Assembly: GCA_947484175.1 (NCBI GenBank)
Contig: CANKOI010000003.1
Location: 1-64,000, forward strand
DNA length: 64,000 bases
Direction: 5' to 3'
From: Deltaproteobacteria bacterium
Lineage (GTDB): Bacteria > Myxococcota_A > UBA796 > SXON01
Each line of letters starts with the position of its first letter. The stretch's first letter is position 1. This document shows positions 1-8,895 of the stretch, piece by piece. Made by a program: the position numbers and the translations under genes. The notes beneath the pieces were generated by a model, which had not been told where the DNA came from, did no database searches, and saw nothing but the letters and a program-made list of their open reading frames with translations.

Positions 1-756
1 GTATTGCAGCCCGAGGAGGTAGTAGAGCTGGTTGCGCGCCGAGCGGGGGTAGTCGTCCGGCGAGATCTTCTCGACGACCTTCTCTAGATCGGTCACGTCG
101 CCGGTGTATTTGTAGATCGCCACCAGCTTCGGCAAGGCGTACTTGAAGTAGGGGTTGCCTGTGCCCTTCTTCAGCACTTCGATGAAGTAGTACTGCGCCG
201 AATGGTACATCTTCAGATCGTAGAGCGACATCCCCATGTAGTAGAGGATCTTGCTCTCTTTATCGGGGTAGGTGTTGTCCTTGAGTAGGTCGTGAAAGGC
301 GAGGCTGGCCGACAAGGGCTTCTTCGCCTTGTACTGCCGGATCGCGTCGTCGAGCTTCTCTGGGTCCTTACTCGAATCCTCTTCGCTGTCCTTGTCCGTG
401 AGCTCGCGGCTCTTCGCCGTCTTGCCGACGGCCTCCTCCTTCTCGAAGGACTCGCGGGAGGCCTGCTTCTTCGACTTGGGGGCGGCCGTCTCTGCCGCGG
501 GCGCCTCATCGTCGCCGCCTGAGTCTTTGGGGGCGGAGTTGGCCGCGATCACCTTCTTCACAGCGGCAACGACGCCGTCAGGCGCCCCTTCGTTGGTGAG
601 GCACCGCACGAAGTCGGCGGTGAACGACTCTCCGGAGCCCTCGATCGTCTGCACGACGATGCTCTCCGGAACGTTCACGTTGACCATGTTCATCACTTCG
701 TCGCAGGTGAGCGCGTGGGCGGGCGCCGCGAGAGTGAGCAGCAAGAGCGGAGACAT
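1..756 (-). CDS. Exported TPR-like protein, 3' end beyond window
   Basis: Reverse-strand frame open from ATG at 756 to window edge; signal peptide MSPLLLLTLAAPAHA; later TPR-like 'ILYYMGMSLYDLKMYHSAQYYFIEVLKKGTGNPYFKYALPKLVAIY'; start abuts stop of the upstream gene. Confidence 0.8.
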   Translation of the reverse strand, partial: MSPLLLLTLAAPAHALTCDEVMNMVNVNVPESIVVQTIEGSGESFTADFVRCLTNEGAPDGVVAAVKKVIAANSAPKDSGGDDEAPAAETAAPKSKKQASRESFEKEEAVGKTAKSRELTDKDSEEDSSKDPEKLDDAIRQYKAKKPLSASLAFHDLLKDNTYPDKESKILYYMGMSLYDLKMYHSAQYYFIEVLKKGTGNPYFKYALPKLVAIYKYTGDVTDLEKVVEKISPDDYPRSARNQLYYLLGLQY

Positions 757-1623
757 CTACTTCATTCCCGGAAAGAAGAAGGAAACGTTGGTCTGGACGA
801 TGAGGTTGTTCTTCATTTCCAGGGTCGTTGATTTGACGGTTTCGATGTAGGTCATCGACTTCACCTCGGCGCGAAGCGCCACCGACTCACTGAAGGCAAT
901 ACGCGCCCCGCCCCCCATCACGGTGGTGGGGTGTACCTGACTGGCGGTGCGATGGGCTGGGCCGTCGGGGGGTTCGTCTTCGGCCTGGAGGGCGACGATG
1001 TCGTCTTCGGTGGCCGTGACGCCGATGCCGATGGTGCCGAAGATGTCGAAGGCGATGATGTTGTTGCCGGCGGCGACCTTGCCGTAGATGGGTGCGAACT
1101 GCAGGCCGATGGCGCCGTGGGCGGTGAGCCGCGAGATGTCGGGCGACACGCTGTTCTTTTCCAGCAGTTGGCAGGAGAGGGGCTTCCAGTCTGGGTCTTC
1201 GCAGCCGCCCACACCCAAGACGGGGCTGTACGCTACGGTGGACTCGATCGCGAAGATCTCGGTCACGTGGTAGTCGAACACCGCGCCCATGATGTAGCGG
1301 TTCAGGAAGGGATCGTTAGCCACGAAGCCCAGAGATGGGCCGATCTCATAGCGGTGGAGCTTCATGAAGGTCTTCGGCTGAATGGTCTTGATGACCTTCT
1401 TGCGACGCTTCGGTTCCTGAGTCTTCCTGGCCGACTCGACTTTGCCGGACTTCACGGCTTCCTGCTCGGACTTCACCGAGTCTTCGTCTTCTTCCTCTTC
1501 GTCGCCTTGGGCAACGGCGGGGAGGGGCGAGGAGACCTCGGCGGGCTCGCTCACCACCACGGGGGTTGGCTCGGCCGCATGGGCCAGAGGAGCTAGGGCG
1601 AGGGAAAGGGCAATGCTCAGCAT
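757..1623 (-). CDS. Outer membrane beta-barrel domain protein (paralog 1)
   Basis: Signal peptide; 'HRYEIGPSLGFVANDPFLNRYIMGAVFDYHVTEIFAIESTVAYSPVLG' resembles the next gene; C-terminal aromatic beta-strand 'NVSFFFPGMK'. Confidence 0.8.
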   Translation of the reverse strand: MLSIALSLALAPLAHAAEPTPVVVSEPAEVSSPLPAVAQGDEEEEDEDSVKSEQEAVKSGKVESARKTQEPKRRKKVIKTIQPKTFMKLHRYEIGPSLGFVANDPFLNRYIMGAVFDYHVTEIFAIESTVAYSPVLGVGGCEDPDWKPLSCQLLEKNSVSPDISRLTAHGAIGLQFAPIYGKVAAGNNIIAFDIFGTIGIGVTATEDDIVALQAEDEPPDGPAHRTASQVHPTTVMGGGARIAFSESVALRAEVKSMTYIETVKSTTLEMKNNLIVQTNVSFFFPGMK

Positions 1624-1639
1624 CGGGTGTCCTGGCCGC

Positions 1640-2527
1640 TCAGAAGTTGAAGATGCGGGGCTTCATCTTCGGAATGAAGATGCTGATGCCCCCGGTGGTG
1701 ATGAACGCGGTCTGGATTTCATTTTCGAGCACCTGCGGCTGACCGGTGGTGGGGTCGACGTCGCCCACGATGTAGTCGGCCTCCTCGCCCACGAACACCA
1801 ACGTGCGTGCGTCGATTTTCAGCGCGATGCTCGGAGAGAGGAACACGTTGATTCCGGCGCCGAGGTTGACAGCGGGGTTGAAGGCGGTCTGCGGCTGGGG
1901 TTCCACGTACACCGGGTCGTCGGAGTTGCCGCTTCGGTAGTCTTCGGAGATGGTGGCGACGTCTTTGCTGACGGCCAGCAGGCCGACGCCGGCGGTACCG
2001 TAGACATCGAAGTTGACGACCCCCTCGCCCATCAGGTTGATCTTCCCGTACACCGGAGCCCATCGCGCGCTGAACGCGGCCGCCATTTGGAGGCGGTCGA
2101 TCGGCTGCTGGAACTTGGTCTTAGGATCGCCCTGGTACGCGATATCGAGCAGGGTGCGGGTGAGCCCCTTCACTCCTGACGCGCCGCTGTTTGGCGAGTA
2201 GATGAAGGCCGCCTCGACCGAGAACTGCTCGGTGAAGTGGTAGGCCAGAAAGGCGCCGCCCACGTAAACTTCGGCGAAGGAGTTGTTCGGCACGTAGCCG
2301 AGCGATGGCGCGATCTCGAACCGGTTCGTCTTCAGGAAGAAGCGGTTCCGAATCGGGTCGGGAACCGGCTTCTTACCGTTGAACTCGGCGAGCGCTGCCT
2401 CGGCGGAATTCTTCTCACGGGCGAGCGCCGTCTCGGGAGCGAGCAGCGCCGTCGCCGCGAAGGCGAGGGTGACCGCACCGCTCAGAAGGCGCGACAATGG
2501 TCCAAAAAGGCGACCTGCAAGCGTCAT
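1640..2527 (-). CDS. Outer membrane beta-barrel domain protein (paralog 2)
   Basis: In-frame ATG at 2527 (MTLAGRLFGPLSRLLSGAVTLAFAATALLAPETALA signal peptide); 'NRFEIAPSLGYVPNNSFAEVYVGGAFLAYHFTEQFSVEAAFIYSP' parallels the 757-1623 protein. Confidence 0.8.
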   Translation of the reverse strand: MTLAGRLFGPLSRLLSGAVTLAFAATALLAPETALAREKNSAEAALAEFNGKKPVPDPIRNRFFLKTNRFEIAPSLGYVPNNSFAEVYVGGAFLAYHFTEQFSVEAAFIYSPNSGASGVKGLTRTLLDIAYQGDPKTKFQQPIDRLQMAAAFSARWAPVYGKINLMGEGVVNFDVYGTAGVGLLAVSKDVATISEDYRSGNSDDPVYVEPQPQTAFNPAVNLGAGINVFLSPSIALKIDARTLVFVGEEADYIVGDVDPTTGQPQVLENEIQTAFITTGGISIFIPKMKPRIFNF

Positions 2528-2636
2528 TCCAGCACTCCGCTGTACAAATGCTGTCCACGTTGCCCTAGGTGGGATCCGAGGGCGCCGCACCATATCACGG
2601 AACCGGTGGTTAGGTGGACCGCGCAGGGAGGGCCCG

Positions 2637-3044
2637 ATGATGTTGGTGGTTGCGGCGGCGGCGGCGATGGCGAGCGAGGCGGTGCTCAAGGCGCCGGACA
2701 CGGCGGTGGCTCCCGGTGATCCGGTCAGCTTTTCCTTTGGGTTGGAGGGTACATCCTGGCTCGATGGCTGCTCTCCAGTAGAGCTGGAGCGGCAGTCAGG
2801 GAGCGTGTGGGTGGCTGTGGCTCGTACGCCCTGCTCGGCGGGCCTCCCGGCCACGCAGGTGGATTCGGCCCTGGTCCTCTCGGTCGCTGCCCCGGCGGAG
2901 GGGACCTACCGCGGTGTCGTGGCGTTCGGTACCGGCTGCGTGCCCGCACGCTCGTTCGGGGTGGCCGCTTGCGCGAAGCTCGCCTTCGTGCGCTCGGAGC
3001 CGTTTACCGTCGCAGTGCCCGCTGCCGCTCCGCAACCTCCGTAA
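2637..3044 (+). CDS. Hypothetical exported protein
   Basis: ATG at 2637 inside ORF 2379..3044; short hydrophobic N-terminus; divergent from beta-barrel genes. Confidence 0.5.
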   Translation: MMLVVAAAAAMASEAVLKAPDTAVAPGDPVSFSFGLEGTSWLDGCSPVELERQSGSVWVAVARTPCSAGLPATQVDSALVLSVAAPAEGTYRGVVAFGTGCVPARSFGVAACAKLAFVRSEPFTVAVPAAAPQPP

Positions 3045-3900
3045 CGTCGAAGCTAAGATTCAGCGTTCCCCAGCCCATTCCGCCGCGGCGATCCCGAATG
3101 ACCACCCACAGCGCCTGCGACTTCAGGGTGGGCTGGTCTGGCGCAAAGTAGACGACCTCGTCGAAGGGGTACAGCGTGTTCGTCTGGTCGAAACTTCCCT
3201 CTTGCAGGTACCACGAGAGGTAGGGTTCCTCCGTTCGTTCCTCATCCTTCCCAGCTTCGGTGCGAAAGGTGTAGGTTTCTACCGCATCATCCGCGAGTCG
3301 TGCCTCGATGGTGTAGGCCTGCGCCGGGTCGAGCCGCACGGTGGCGCCGTCGGCAACGGGGAAGCCATCCACGGACCATCCTGCGAAACCGGGGTTGCGG
3401 TTCGGCGTCTGCGCCAGCGACACGGGCACTCGTTTGTAGGCGATTTCGACATCTTCTTCGGCCACTTCGGCGCCTTCCTCCACCTCGGGGAAAGCCGTGA
3501 TGTACGTCATCGCGAAGGTGCCTTCCAGCCGGTCGGCCTCTGGGAGCGCGTCGAGGAAGTCGGGTGGGACGAGCCACACGGGCGGCAGGTCGGGGAGGTA
3601 GCCAATCAAGCCGGCGGCTTGGAGCGCCGCGAAGTCGATCTCATCGGCCGACGCTCCCGAGAGCGAGGAGGTGTCGATCTCGCAGCCAAACTCGGAGCTG
3701 GCGCTGGCGCTGCACACAAACCACGCGCTTCCGCCCACTGGCACGGCGGGGGAGAGGATGAGCGCGTCGAAGGTGACGAGGTCGCCCGGGCGCGGCTCGG
3801 CCGGCGTGGCCGCCACTGCGAGCACCCGCAGGCGGTCCACCTGCCAAGACTGAGCCATCGACTCCGTGTCACACGCGGTGATAATGTAGATAATCATCAT
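3004..3900 (-). CDS. Hypothetical lipoprotein
   Basis: MMIIYIITAC lipobox then 'DTESMAQSWQVDRLRVLAVAATPAEPRPGDLVTF'; immediately 3' of the receptor gene on the same strand. Confidence 0.7.
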   Translation of the reverse strand: MMIIYIITACDTESMAQSWQVDRLRVLAVAATPAEPRPGDLVTFDALILSPAVPVGGSAWFVCSASASSEFGCEIDTSSLSGASADEIDFAALQAAGLIGYLPDLPPVWLVPPDFLDALPEADRLEGTFAMTYITAFPEVEEGAEVAEEDVEIAYKRVPVSLAQTPNRNPGFAGWSVDGFPVADGATVRLDPAQAYTIEARLADDAVETYTFRTEAGKDEERTEEPYLSWYLQEGSFDQTNTLYPFDEVVYFAPDQPTLKSQALWVVIRDRRGGMGWGTLNLSFDVTEVAERQRALRR

Positions 3901-6530
3901 TAGAACTCCACCTTTGCTTCCACGCCGGGGCTGGGGATGAAGGGCAGGCCCTTGAAGTAGGTCTTCTCGGTGTAGTCGTAATTGTACTGCTCAAACTCAG
4001 GATTATCACCGTGGAAGGCGTTGATGAGGTCGACGTACAACAGTAGTTGCCACGACTTAAAGGTGAAGAGCTTGTCAATTCGGACCGACACCGCCCAGAA
4101 GGGGGGGAGCCGCTCGCTGTTGTAGGCGCCCGAGGGGAACGCGGAGTAGGTGTCCTGGTCCACGTCATACACCCCCAAGGAGTACGGCGTGCTGGGGTTC
4201 CCCGTGGTGTACTGTACCTTTGCGCCCACGCTCAGATCGTACGGCAGTCGATAGCTCCCTACGGCCGTGAGGATGTGCGTTTGGTCGTAGTCGAAAAGGT
4301 ACCAGTCCTCCCCCGGACGGTCCTGACGTTCGGAGCGGCTGAGCGTGTAGCTGAGCCAGCCGAAGAAGTTCCCGACGGGCTCGTGGCGCACGATGGTTTC
4401 TATGCCGTACGCTCGCCCCACCCCGGTGTTGACGTAGTAGCTGTCGTCGAGCGTTCCGAAGCTGCTGTTGCTGACGATGAGGTCGGTCAGGTCCTTGTAG
4501 AAGCCCTCTAGCTCCACCCTGACGGCGGGACCGATCTCCTGCTCGATGCCGATGCTGCTCGCCCAGCTCTGCTCGGCGCCGACTTCCGCTGGCTTGTCGT
4601 CGGGTCGGTAGGACTGGAAGGGCTGCGGAGGCTGATGGTACAGGCCCGTGGAGCCCTTCAATGCCGTCGTTCCCGTCGCCTGCCATCGGAAGGAGAAGCG
4701 CGGATCAAACGCCAGCACCTCGTTCTCATCGGGGATGATGACGTACATCATGCGCAGCCCGCCGTTGAGCGCGAGCGCGTCGGGGTCCGCGAGCGGTTTC
4801 CAGGTCGCGCGCACCCAGGGGTCGGGCCCCCAGCCAGTGGCCGTTCCGGTCAGCGAATAGGGCTCGCGCTCAGCGAGGGGGTCGATCTCGGCGAACTGCG
4901 CCGGATTGAACGGGAGTTGCACCTCGAACGCCGCCCAGCCGAAGATGGCGTCGAGCCCGCCCACCACGGCCAAGTGCTCGTCGTGCTCGTACCGAACTTC
5001 CCCTCGAACCTCGCCTGTGTACCTCGTCTGGATCAAGCGGAAGGAGTTGCCGATGTCCAGCGCGGCCTCGTCCGATCCGAAACTTGGTGCCACGTGCGCA
5101 GACCACTGCTTTCCCCAAGCACGATCCCACGTGCCGCCGAAGCGGTAGGTGCTGTAGTCGGTGGCGATGTCGCCCTGCGTGTCGGCGTCGGTGCCTTGGG
5201 CGTAGCCGGTGGGCGTGGAGACGAGCAGCGTGTCCCTGAAGCCGAAGGCAAGCGCGGAGAACTTGTCGGGGCGGTCGCCTTGGTACTGGTACTTCGCCTG
5301 AAAGTCCCACCAGCGCGGGGCGACGGAGAACCCGTCTTCGTCGAGGAACGCGGGCAGGATCAGATCGATGTACGAGGCGCGTGCGGCCACGCCGAAGCCG
5401 TGCTGGTTGTTCTTGCCCACGCTTCCGAGCCAGAGGCCGCCGGAGTCGAGGGCGTCGGTAGACCAGCGCACCTCGTTCCTCTCCGGAAAGCGCCTGCGAG
5501 TCGTCGCGTCTACGGTGCCACCCGTGCTTCGTCCGTAGTGGGGGCCGTAGCCGCCGGGCAGGTAGTCCACGCTGTCGATGAGGTCGGGGTTGATGACCGA
5601 TTCAAAGCCGCCCAGGTGGTAGATGTACGGGATGTACATGCCGTCGACGTACACCCGGCTGTCTTCCGGGTTGGACCCCCGAATGATCAACAGTCCCGAC
5701 CCGAGCGGCGCCCGAGCCGCCCCGGGGAGATTTTGGACCACCCGAATGGGGTCGCCGAAGGTGCCGGGGATTCGCCGTGCTTCCTCCATGGAGATCGTGC
5801 GCCGCGTGACGTCGTCTGTCTCGCGGCGGTAGGTGCCGAGGATGCCGGGGTCGGCGTAGGACTGGTTGCGGACCCATAGGCGCGCGTTGGTCACCGAGCC
5901 GGCGACGACCTCCACGCGCTTCTCCAGCGTGTCGTAGCCGGGGTGGACGACGCGGAGAGTGTACGCCCCGGGAGCGACCCCCCGGAACGACCATCGACCC
6001 TCCGCGTCGGTCTGCGTTTCGAGGTTCAGGACGTCGATGCGGACGAGGTGATCGGGGAGCGGGCGGCGGGTGCCCATCTCCACGATGCTGCCTTCGAGGG
6101 TGACAGGTGCATCGGCCTCGACGGCGGCGGTGTCGGGTGCGGCTCCCTCCACCTTCGCGCGGTCGAGCACAAAGCCGTACGCGAACTCGATGGCCACTGG
6201 GACCGGACCTGTCGCATCTTGGGCGGGGGTGAAGCGGAAGGCCTTCGCCGCCTCCGTAGCGGCCTCGTCAAAACCGAATCCGGCCGGCTCCAGTACCTCT
6301 ACGCGCGTAACGACGCCGGCCTCGTCGATCTCGATGAGCAGCCGCACCGATCCTTCGCGCTGTTCGGCCTCTGCCTGCGTGGGGTAGGGCGCCTGCACAA
6401 AGTCGAGCAGAGCAGGCTCCACCAGCAGCGGGGGCAGATCCTGGGCTACTGCCTCCGGCGTCGGCGGGGAATCGGTCGGAGACTGAGCCTGTGCCGAGAA
6501 GAATGCCAACGGGAGAAACAGGCCGATCAC
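3900..6530 (-). CDS. TonB-dependent receptor with N-terminal TonB_C-like and carboxypeptidase-regulatory-like domains
   Basis: GTG start at 6530 overlapping tonB stop (GTGA); plug 'LLIIRGSNPEDSRVYVDGMYIPYIYHLGG'; C-terminal barrel ending 'VEAKVEF'; N-terminal TonB_C-like 'YPTQAEAEQREGSVRLLIEIDEAGVVTRVEVLEPAGFGFDEAATEAAKAFRFTPA'. Confidence 0.85.
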   Translation of the reverse strand: MIGLFLPLAFFSAQAQSPTDSPPTPEAVAQDLPPLLVEPALLDFVQAPYPTQAEAEQREGSVRLLIEIDEAGVVTRVEVLEPAGFGFDEAATEAAKAFRFTPAQDATGPVPVAIEFAYGFVLDRAKVEGAAPDTAAVEADAPVTLEGSIVEMGTRRPLPDHLVRIDVLNLETQTDAEGRWSFRGVAPGAYTLRVVHPGYDTLEKRVEVVAGSVTNARLWVRNQSYADPGILGTYRRETDDVTRRTISMEEARRIPGTFGDPIRVVQNLPGAARAPLGSGLLIIRGSNPEDSRVYVDGMYIPYIYHLGGFESVINPDLIDSVDYLPGGYGPHYGRSTGGTVDATTRRRFPERNEVRWSTDALDSGGLWLGSVGKNNQHGFGVAARASYIDLILPAFLDEDGFSVAPRWWDFQAKYQYQGDRPDKFSALAFGFRDTLLVSTPTGYAQGTDADTQGDIATDYSTYRFGGTWDRAWGKQWSAHVAPSFGSDEAALDIGNSFRLIQTRYTGEVRGEVRYEHDEHLAVVGGLDAIFGWAAFEVQLPFNPAQFAEIDPLAEREPYSLTGTATGWGPDPWVRATWKPLADPDALALNGGLRMMYVIIPDENEVLAFDPRFSFRWQATGTTALKGSTGLYHQPPQPFQSYRPDDKPAEVGAEQSWASSIGIEQEIGPAVRVELEGFYKDLTDLIVSNSSFGTLDDSYYVNTGVGRAYGIETIVRHEPVGNFFGWLSYTLSRSERQDRPGEDWYLFDYDQTHILTAVGSYRLPYDLSVGAKVQYTTGNPSTPYSLGVYDVDQDTYSAFPSGAYNSERLPPFWAVSVRIDKLFTFKSWQLLLYVDLINAFHGDNPEFEQYNYDYTEKTYFKGLPFIPSPGVEAKVEF

Positions 6531-7273
6531 TGCTCGATCCTCACGGTACAGACCTGTGGAACGCCGGTGACCGTGACCGGTGTTCCATCTTGATTTCCGG
6601 GCACAAACCTCGCCTGACGCCAGGCGGCCGCGCAGGCGTCGCCCGTGCCGTGGCCGAGGTCGCGCAGCACCCGCACGCCGGTGACGTTGCCCTGAGCGTC
6701 GATGTCCAGACTCACCTTCACTTCCCCCTCCACGCCGGCCTCCTGCGCCTCCTTGGGCACCTCCATCATCGGGCGCATCCGGCTCTTCGGCGGGGTGGTG
6801 ACGCTGGCGAAGCTGCGCGGCCCCGCTGCGTCTTCCGCGCTCATTCCGGGGCCGGTGGCTGCCACCCGGGTGGAGTTGCCCGCGCGCGCATCGAACCCCG
6901 TGCCGGCGCCCGGCGCGAAGGAGTTCGCGGAGAGACCCTGCGTGACGCGCCGGACCGGACGCGCTGCAGCCTCGGGCGGCGGCGCCACGTCGGGCTGGGG
7001 GGGCGGAATCTCCGTAAACTTCACGGTCTTCGGCTTCGGTGGCGGTGGGGGTGGCGGCGGGGGAGGCGGCGGGGGAGGCGGCGGCGGCGGGGTGACCACC
7101 ATGTCCACCCACTCGGCCGCCCGCGCCGTGGTTTCGGGCTGCTGCAGGATGGCTGCCGCCGCCGCCGTGTGGAACGCCAACGACGCCAGAATCCCCACCG
7201 GGAGAATCCACAGACGGTCGCTCCCCGCGTGGCCGAAGGGAGAGAGCGACCCTGTAGGGCCGGCGGGTTTCAT
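6527..7273 (-). CDS. tonB: TonB-family energy transducer with 18-residue poly-proline tract
   Basis: N-terminal TM, Pro18 then KPK, C-terminal TonB-like domain; operon with exbB/exbD. Confidence 0.8.
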   Translation of the reverse strand: MKPAGPTGSLSPFGHAGSDRLWILPVGILASLAFHTAAAAAILQQPETTARAAEWVDMVVTPPPPPPPPPPPPPPPPPPKPKTVKFTEIPPPQPDVAPPPEAAARPVRRVTQGLSANSFAPGAGTGFDARAGNSTRVAATGPGMSAEDAAGPRSFASVTTPPKSRMRPMMEVPKEAQEAGVEGEVKVSLDIDAQGNVTGVRVLRDLGHGTGDACAAAWRQARFVPGNQDGTPVTVTGVPQVCTVRIEQ

Positions 7274-7707
7274 GGCGCGGGCGTCGGGGTGGTGACGGGC
7301 GTGATGGGATCAATGTTGATCGCGAACTTGGCCACGCCCTCTTGCTTCACCAGATCGATCACCCGGGTCACGTCGCCGTGCCGGGCGTCGGTGTCGCCTG
7401 CAATCAGGCAGACCACCTCCTTGCCACTCGCTTTGGCCGCACGGACCGCCTCGCGCAGGCCGAGGTCGGTGACGGGCTTCCCGTCGAGTAGCAGTGTGCC
7501 GTCGGTGAGCACGGAGACCGCGAGCGACGAGGGCGCCGTTGCTTCGCCGGTAGCCGCGTCAGGCAAGTTCACCTTGATGGATGGCGACACGATGTACGAG
7601 GTCGTCACCATGAAGATGATCAGGACGACCAAGATGATGTCGACGAGGGGGAGGATGTTGATCTCCGTCATCCCTTCGTCGTCGCCACTGAGTCGCGCCC
7701 CGGCCAT
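7270..7707 (-). CDS. exbD: ExbD/TolR biopolymer transport protein
   Basis: 'MTEINILPLVDIILVVLIIFMVTTSYIV' TM with conserved Asp. Confidence 0.9.
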   Translation of the reverse strand: MAGARLSGDDEGMTEINILPLVDIILVVLIIFMVTTSYIVSPSIKVNLPDAATGEATAPSSLAVSVLTDGTLLLDGKPVTDLGLREAVRAAKASGKEVVCLIAGDTDARHGDVTRVIDLVKQEGVAKFAINIDPITPVTTPTPAP

Positions 7708-7710
7708 CGC

Positions 7711-8331
7711 TCATTCTCCTTCGGCGCGCATGCGGGCAACGACGAGGTCCGCGAGGCTCTCGATGCGCCCCACCTGCGAACGAACCATGCGGGTGAGCAC
7801 GTTGTACAGCACCACCGAAGGGATGGCGACCACGAGCGCCACGGCGGTGGCTACGAGGGCCTCGGAGATGCCCGCCATCACGGTTTTGGCTCCTTCTTCG
7901 GTCTCCAGAGACAGCGAGTGAAACGCTTGAATGATGCCGAGCACGGTGCCGAACAGGCCGATGAACGCTGCGGTGGATGCTACCGTGCCGACTGCGATGA
8001 GGCCGCGCTCAAGGCGCAGCTTCTCGAAGAGCAGCGTACCTTGCATTGCGTAGCGGGCAGCGGCGCTCACCCGGGCGTGTAGGCCAGCGAGGAGCACTCG
8101 CGCTTCGATTCCGCCGAGCGACGACAAGGACTGCTCCAAGTCGGAGCGCTCGCCTCCGCCGAGGTACTTGCCCACGGCCAACTCGAACTTCGCGGTCGGG
8201 GTGCGGTTCACCACGAAGTACACCACACGCTCCACGCCCACGGCCACACAGAGCAGGGAGAGCGCCACGAGTAGCCAGAGCACCCAGCCCGCTCCCAGCA
8301 GCGCGAAGTTCAGCATCGTCTTGGCCAGCAT
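7711..8331 (-). CDS. exbB: ExbB/TolQ/MotA proton channel protein
   Basis: 'VASTAAFIGLFGTVLGIIQAF...GISEALVATAVALVVAIPSVVLYN' signature. Confidence 0.9.
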   Translation of the reverse strand: MLAKTMLNFALLGAGWVLWLLVALSLLCVAVGVERVVYFVVNRTPTAKFELAVGKYLGGGERSDLEQSLSSLGGIEARVLLAGLHARVSAAARYAMQGTLLFEKLRLERGLIAVGTVASTAAFIGLFGTVLGIIQAFHSLSLETEEGAKTVMAGISEALVATAVALVVAIPSVVLYNVLTRMVRSQVGRIESLADLVVARMRAEGE

Positions 8332-8363
8332 CGTCCCTCCGACGGCTGGCGGGCCTATCTCGA

Positions 8364-8825
8364 TCAGGGGGCGCCGGCGCAGGCCCGAGTGAAGCGAGGT
8401 GAGTGCTCACCGATCGCTTCGGGCCGCACCACCACGGCGTTCGCGGCGTCAATGAGGTCGGAGGCGCTCTCTGGCTGAAAGGGCGGCCCGAACGCGCAGC
8501 CGGTCGCCGTGAGGAACTGCACGGTACCGGTCGCCTGAGCGGCGTCATGCGTGTGGAACAGCGGGTGGAAGCGGTCGTTGAGAAACGTGGTCACATCGGA
8601 ATTGCCCGCCAGCGTGTCTACGGCGCCGCCGGGCGTGTCGACAAAGACGGCAACGGGACGATCCACCGGGTCGCCGTCGCCCCGCCATTCCACCCAGCGC
8701 GCCGTGGAGGTGGATCGGGTAGCCGGTGCGGGGTCGGGCGGATCGCCGCATGCCACCAGCACAAGCAAGGGGAGTTGGAGGCGACGGGCGGAGTTGAACC
8801 GCCGAATGATGGTTTTGCAAACCAT
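8364..8825 (-). CDS. Predicted lipoprotein, possibly thioredoxin-like fold; start uncertain and may lie inside tRNA-Cys
   Basis: From ATG 8825: MVCKTIIRRFNSARRLQLPLLVLVAC|GDPPDP gives a plausible lipoprotein signal; alternative TTG start at 8768. Confidence 0.5.
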   Translation of the reverse strand: MVCKTIIRRFNSARRLQLPLLVLVACGDPPDPAPATRSTSTARWVEWRGDGDPVDRPVAVFVDTPGGAVDTLAGNSDVTTFLNDRFHPLFHTHDAAQATGTVQFLTATGCAFGPPFQPESASDLIDAANAVVVRPEAIGEHSPRFTRACAGAP

Positions 8826-8852
8826 TGCCTTAGGCCACTTGGCTACGTCGCC
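8776..8852 (-). tRNA. tRNA-Cys(GCA), CCA encoded
   Basis: Cloverleaf by eye: GGCGACG acceptor / CGTCGCC, anticodon loop TTGCAAA, T-loop TTCAACT, discriminator T then CCA. Confidence 0.93.
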
Positions 8853-8895
8853 GGCGGGGGCGGGTCTAAGGCAGGGCGCCGCCGCCGGCAAGGGT

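Noticed and set aside
1601-1620. Exact 20-bp match AGGGAAAGGGCAATGCTCAG here and at 45573-45592
   Set aside because: Both encode LSIALSL in unrelated proteins (beta-barrel signal peptide and ClpA N-terminus); most likely coincidence of similar peptide and codon choice.
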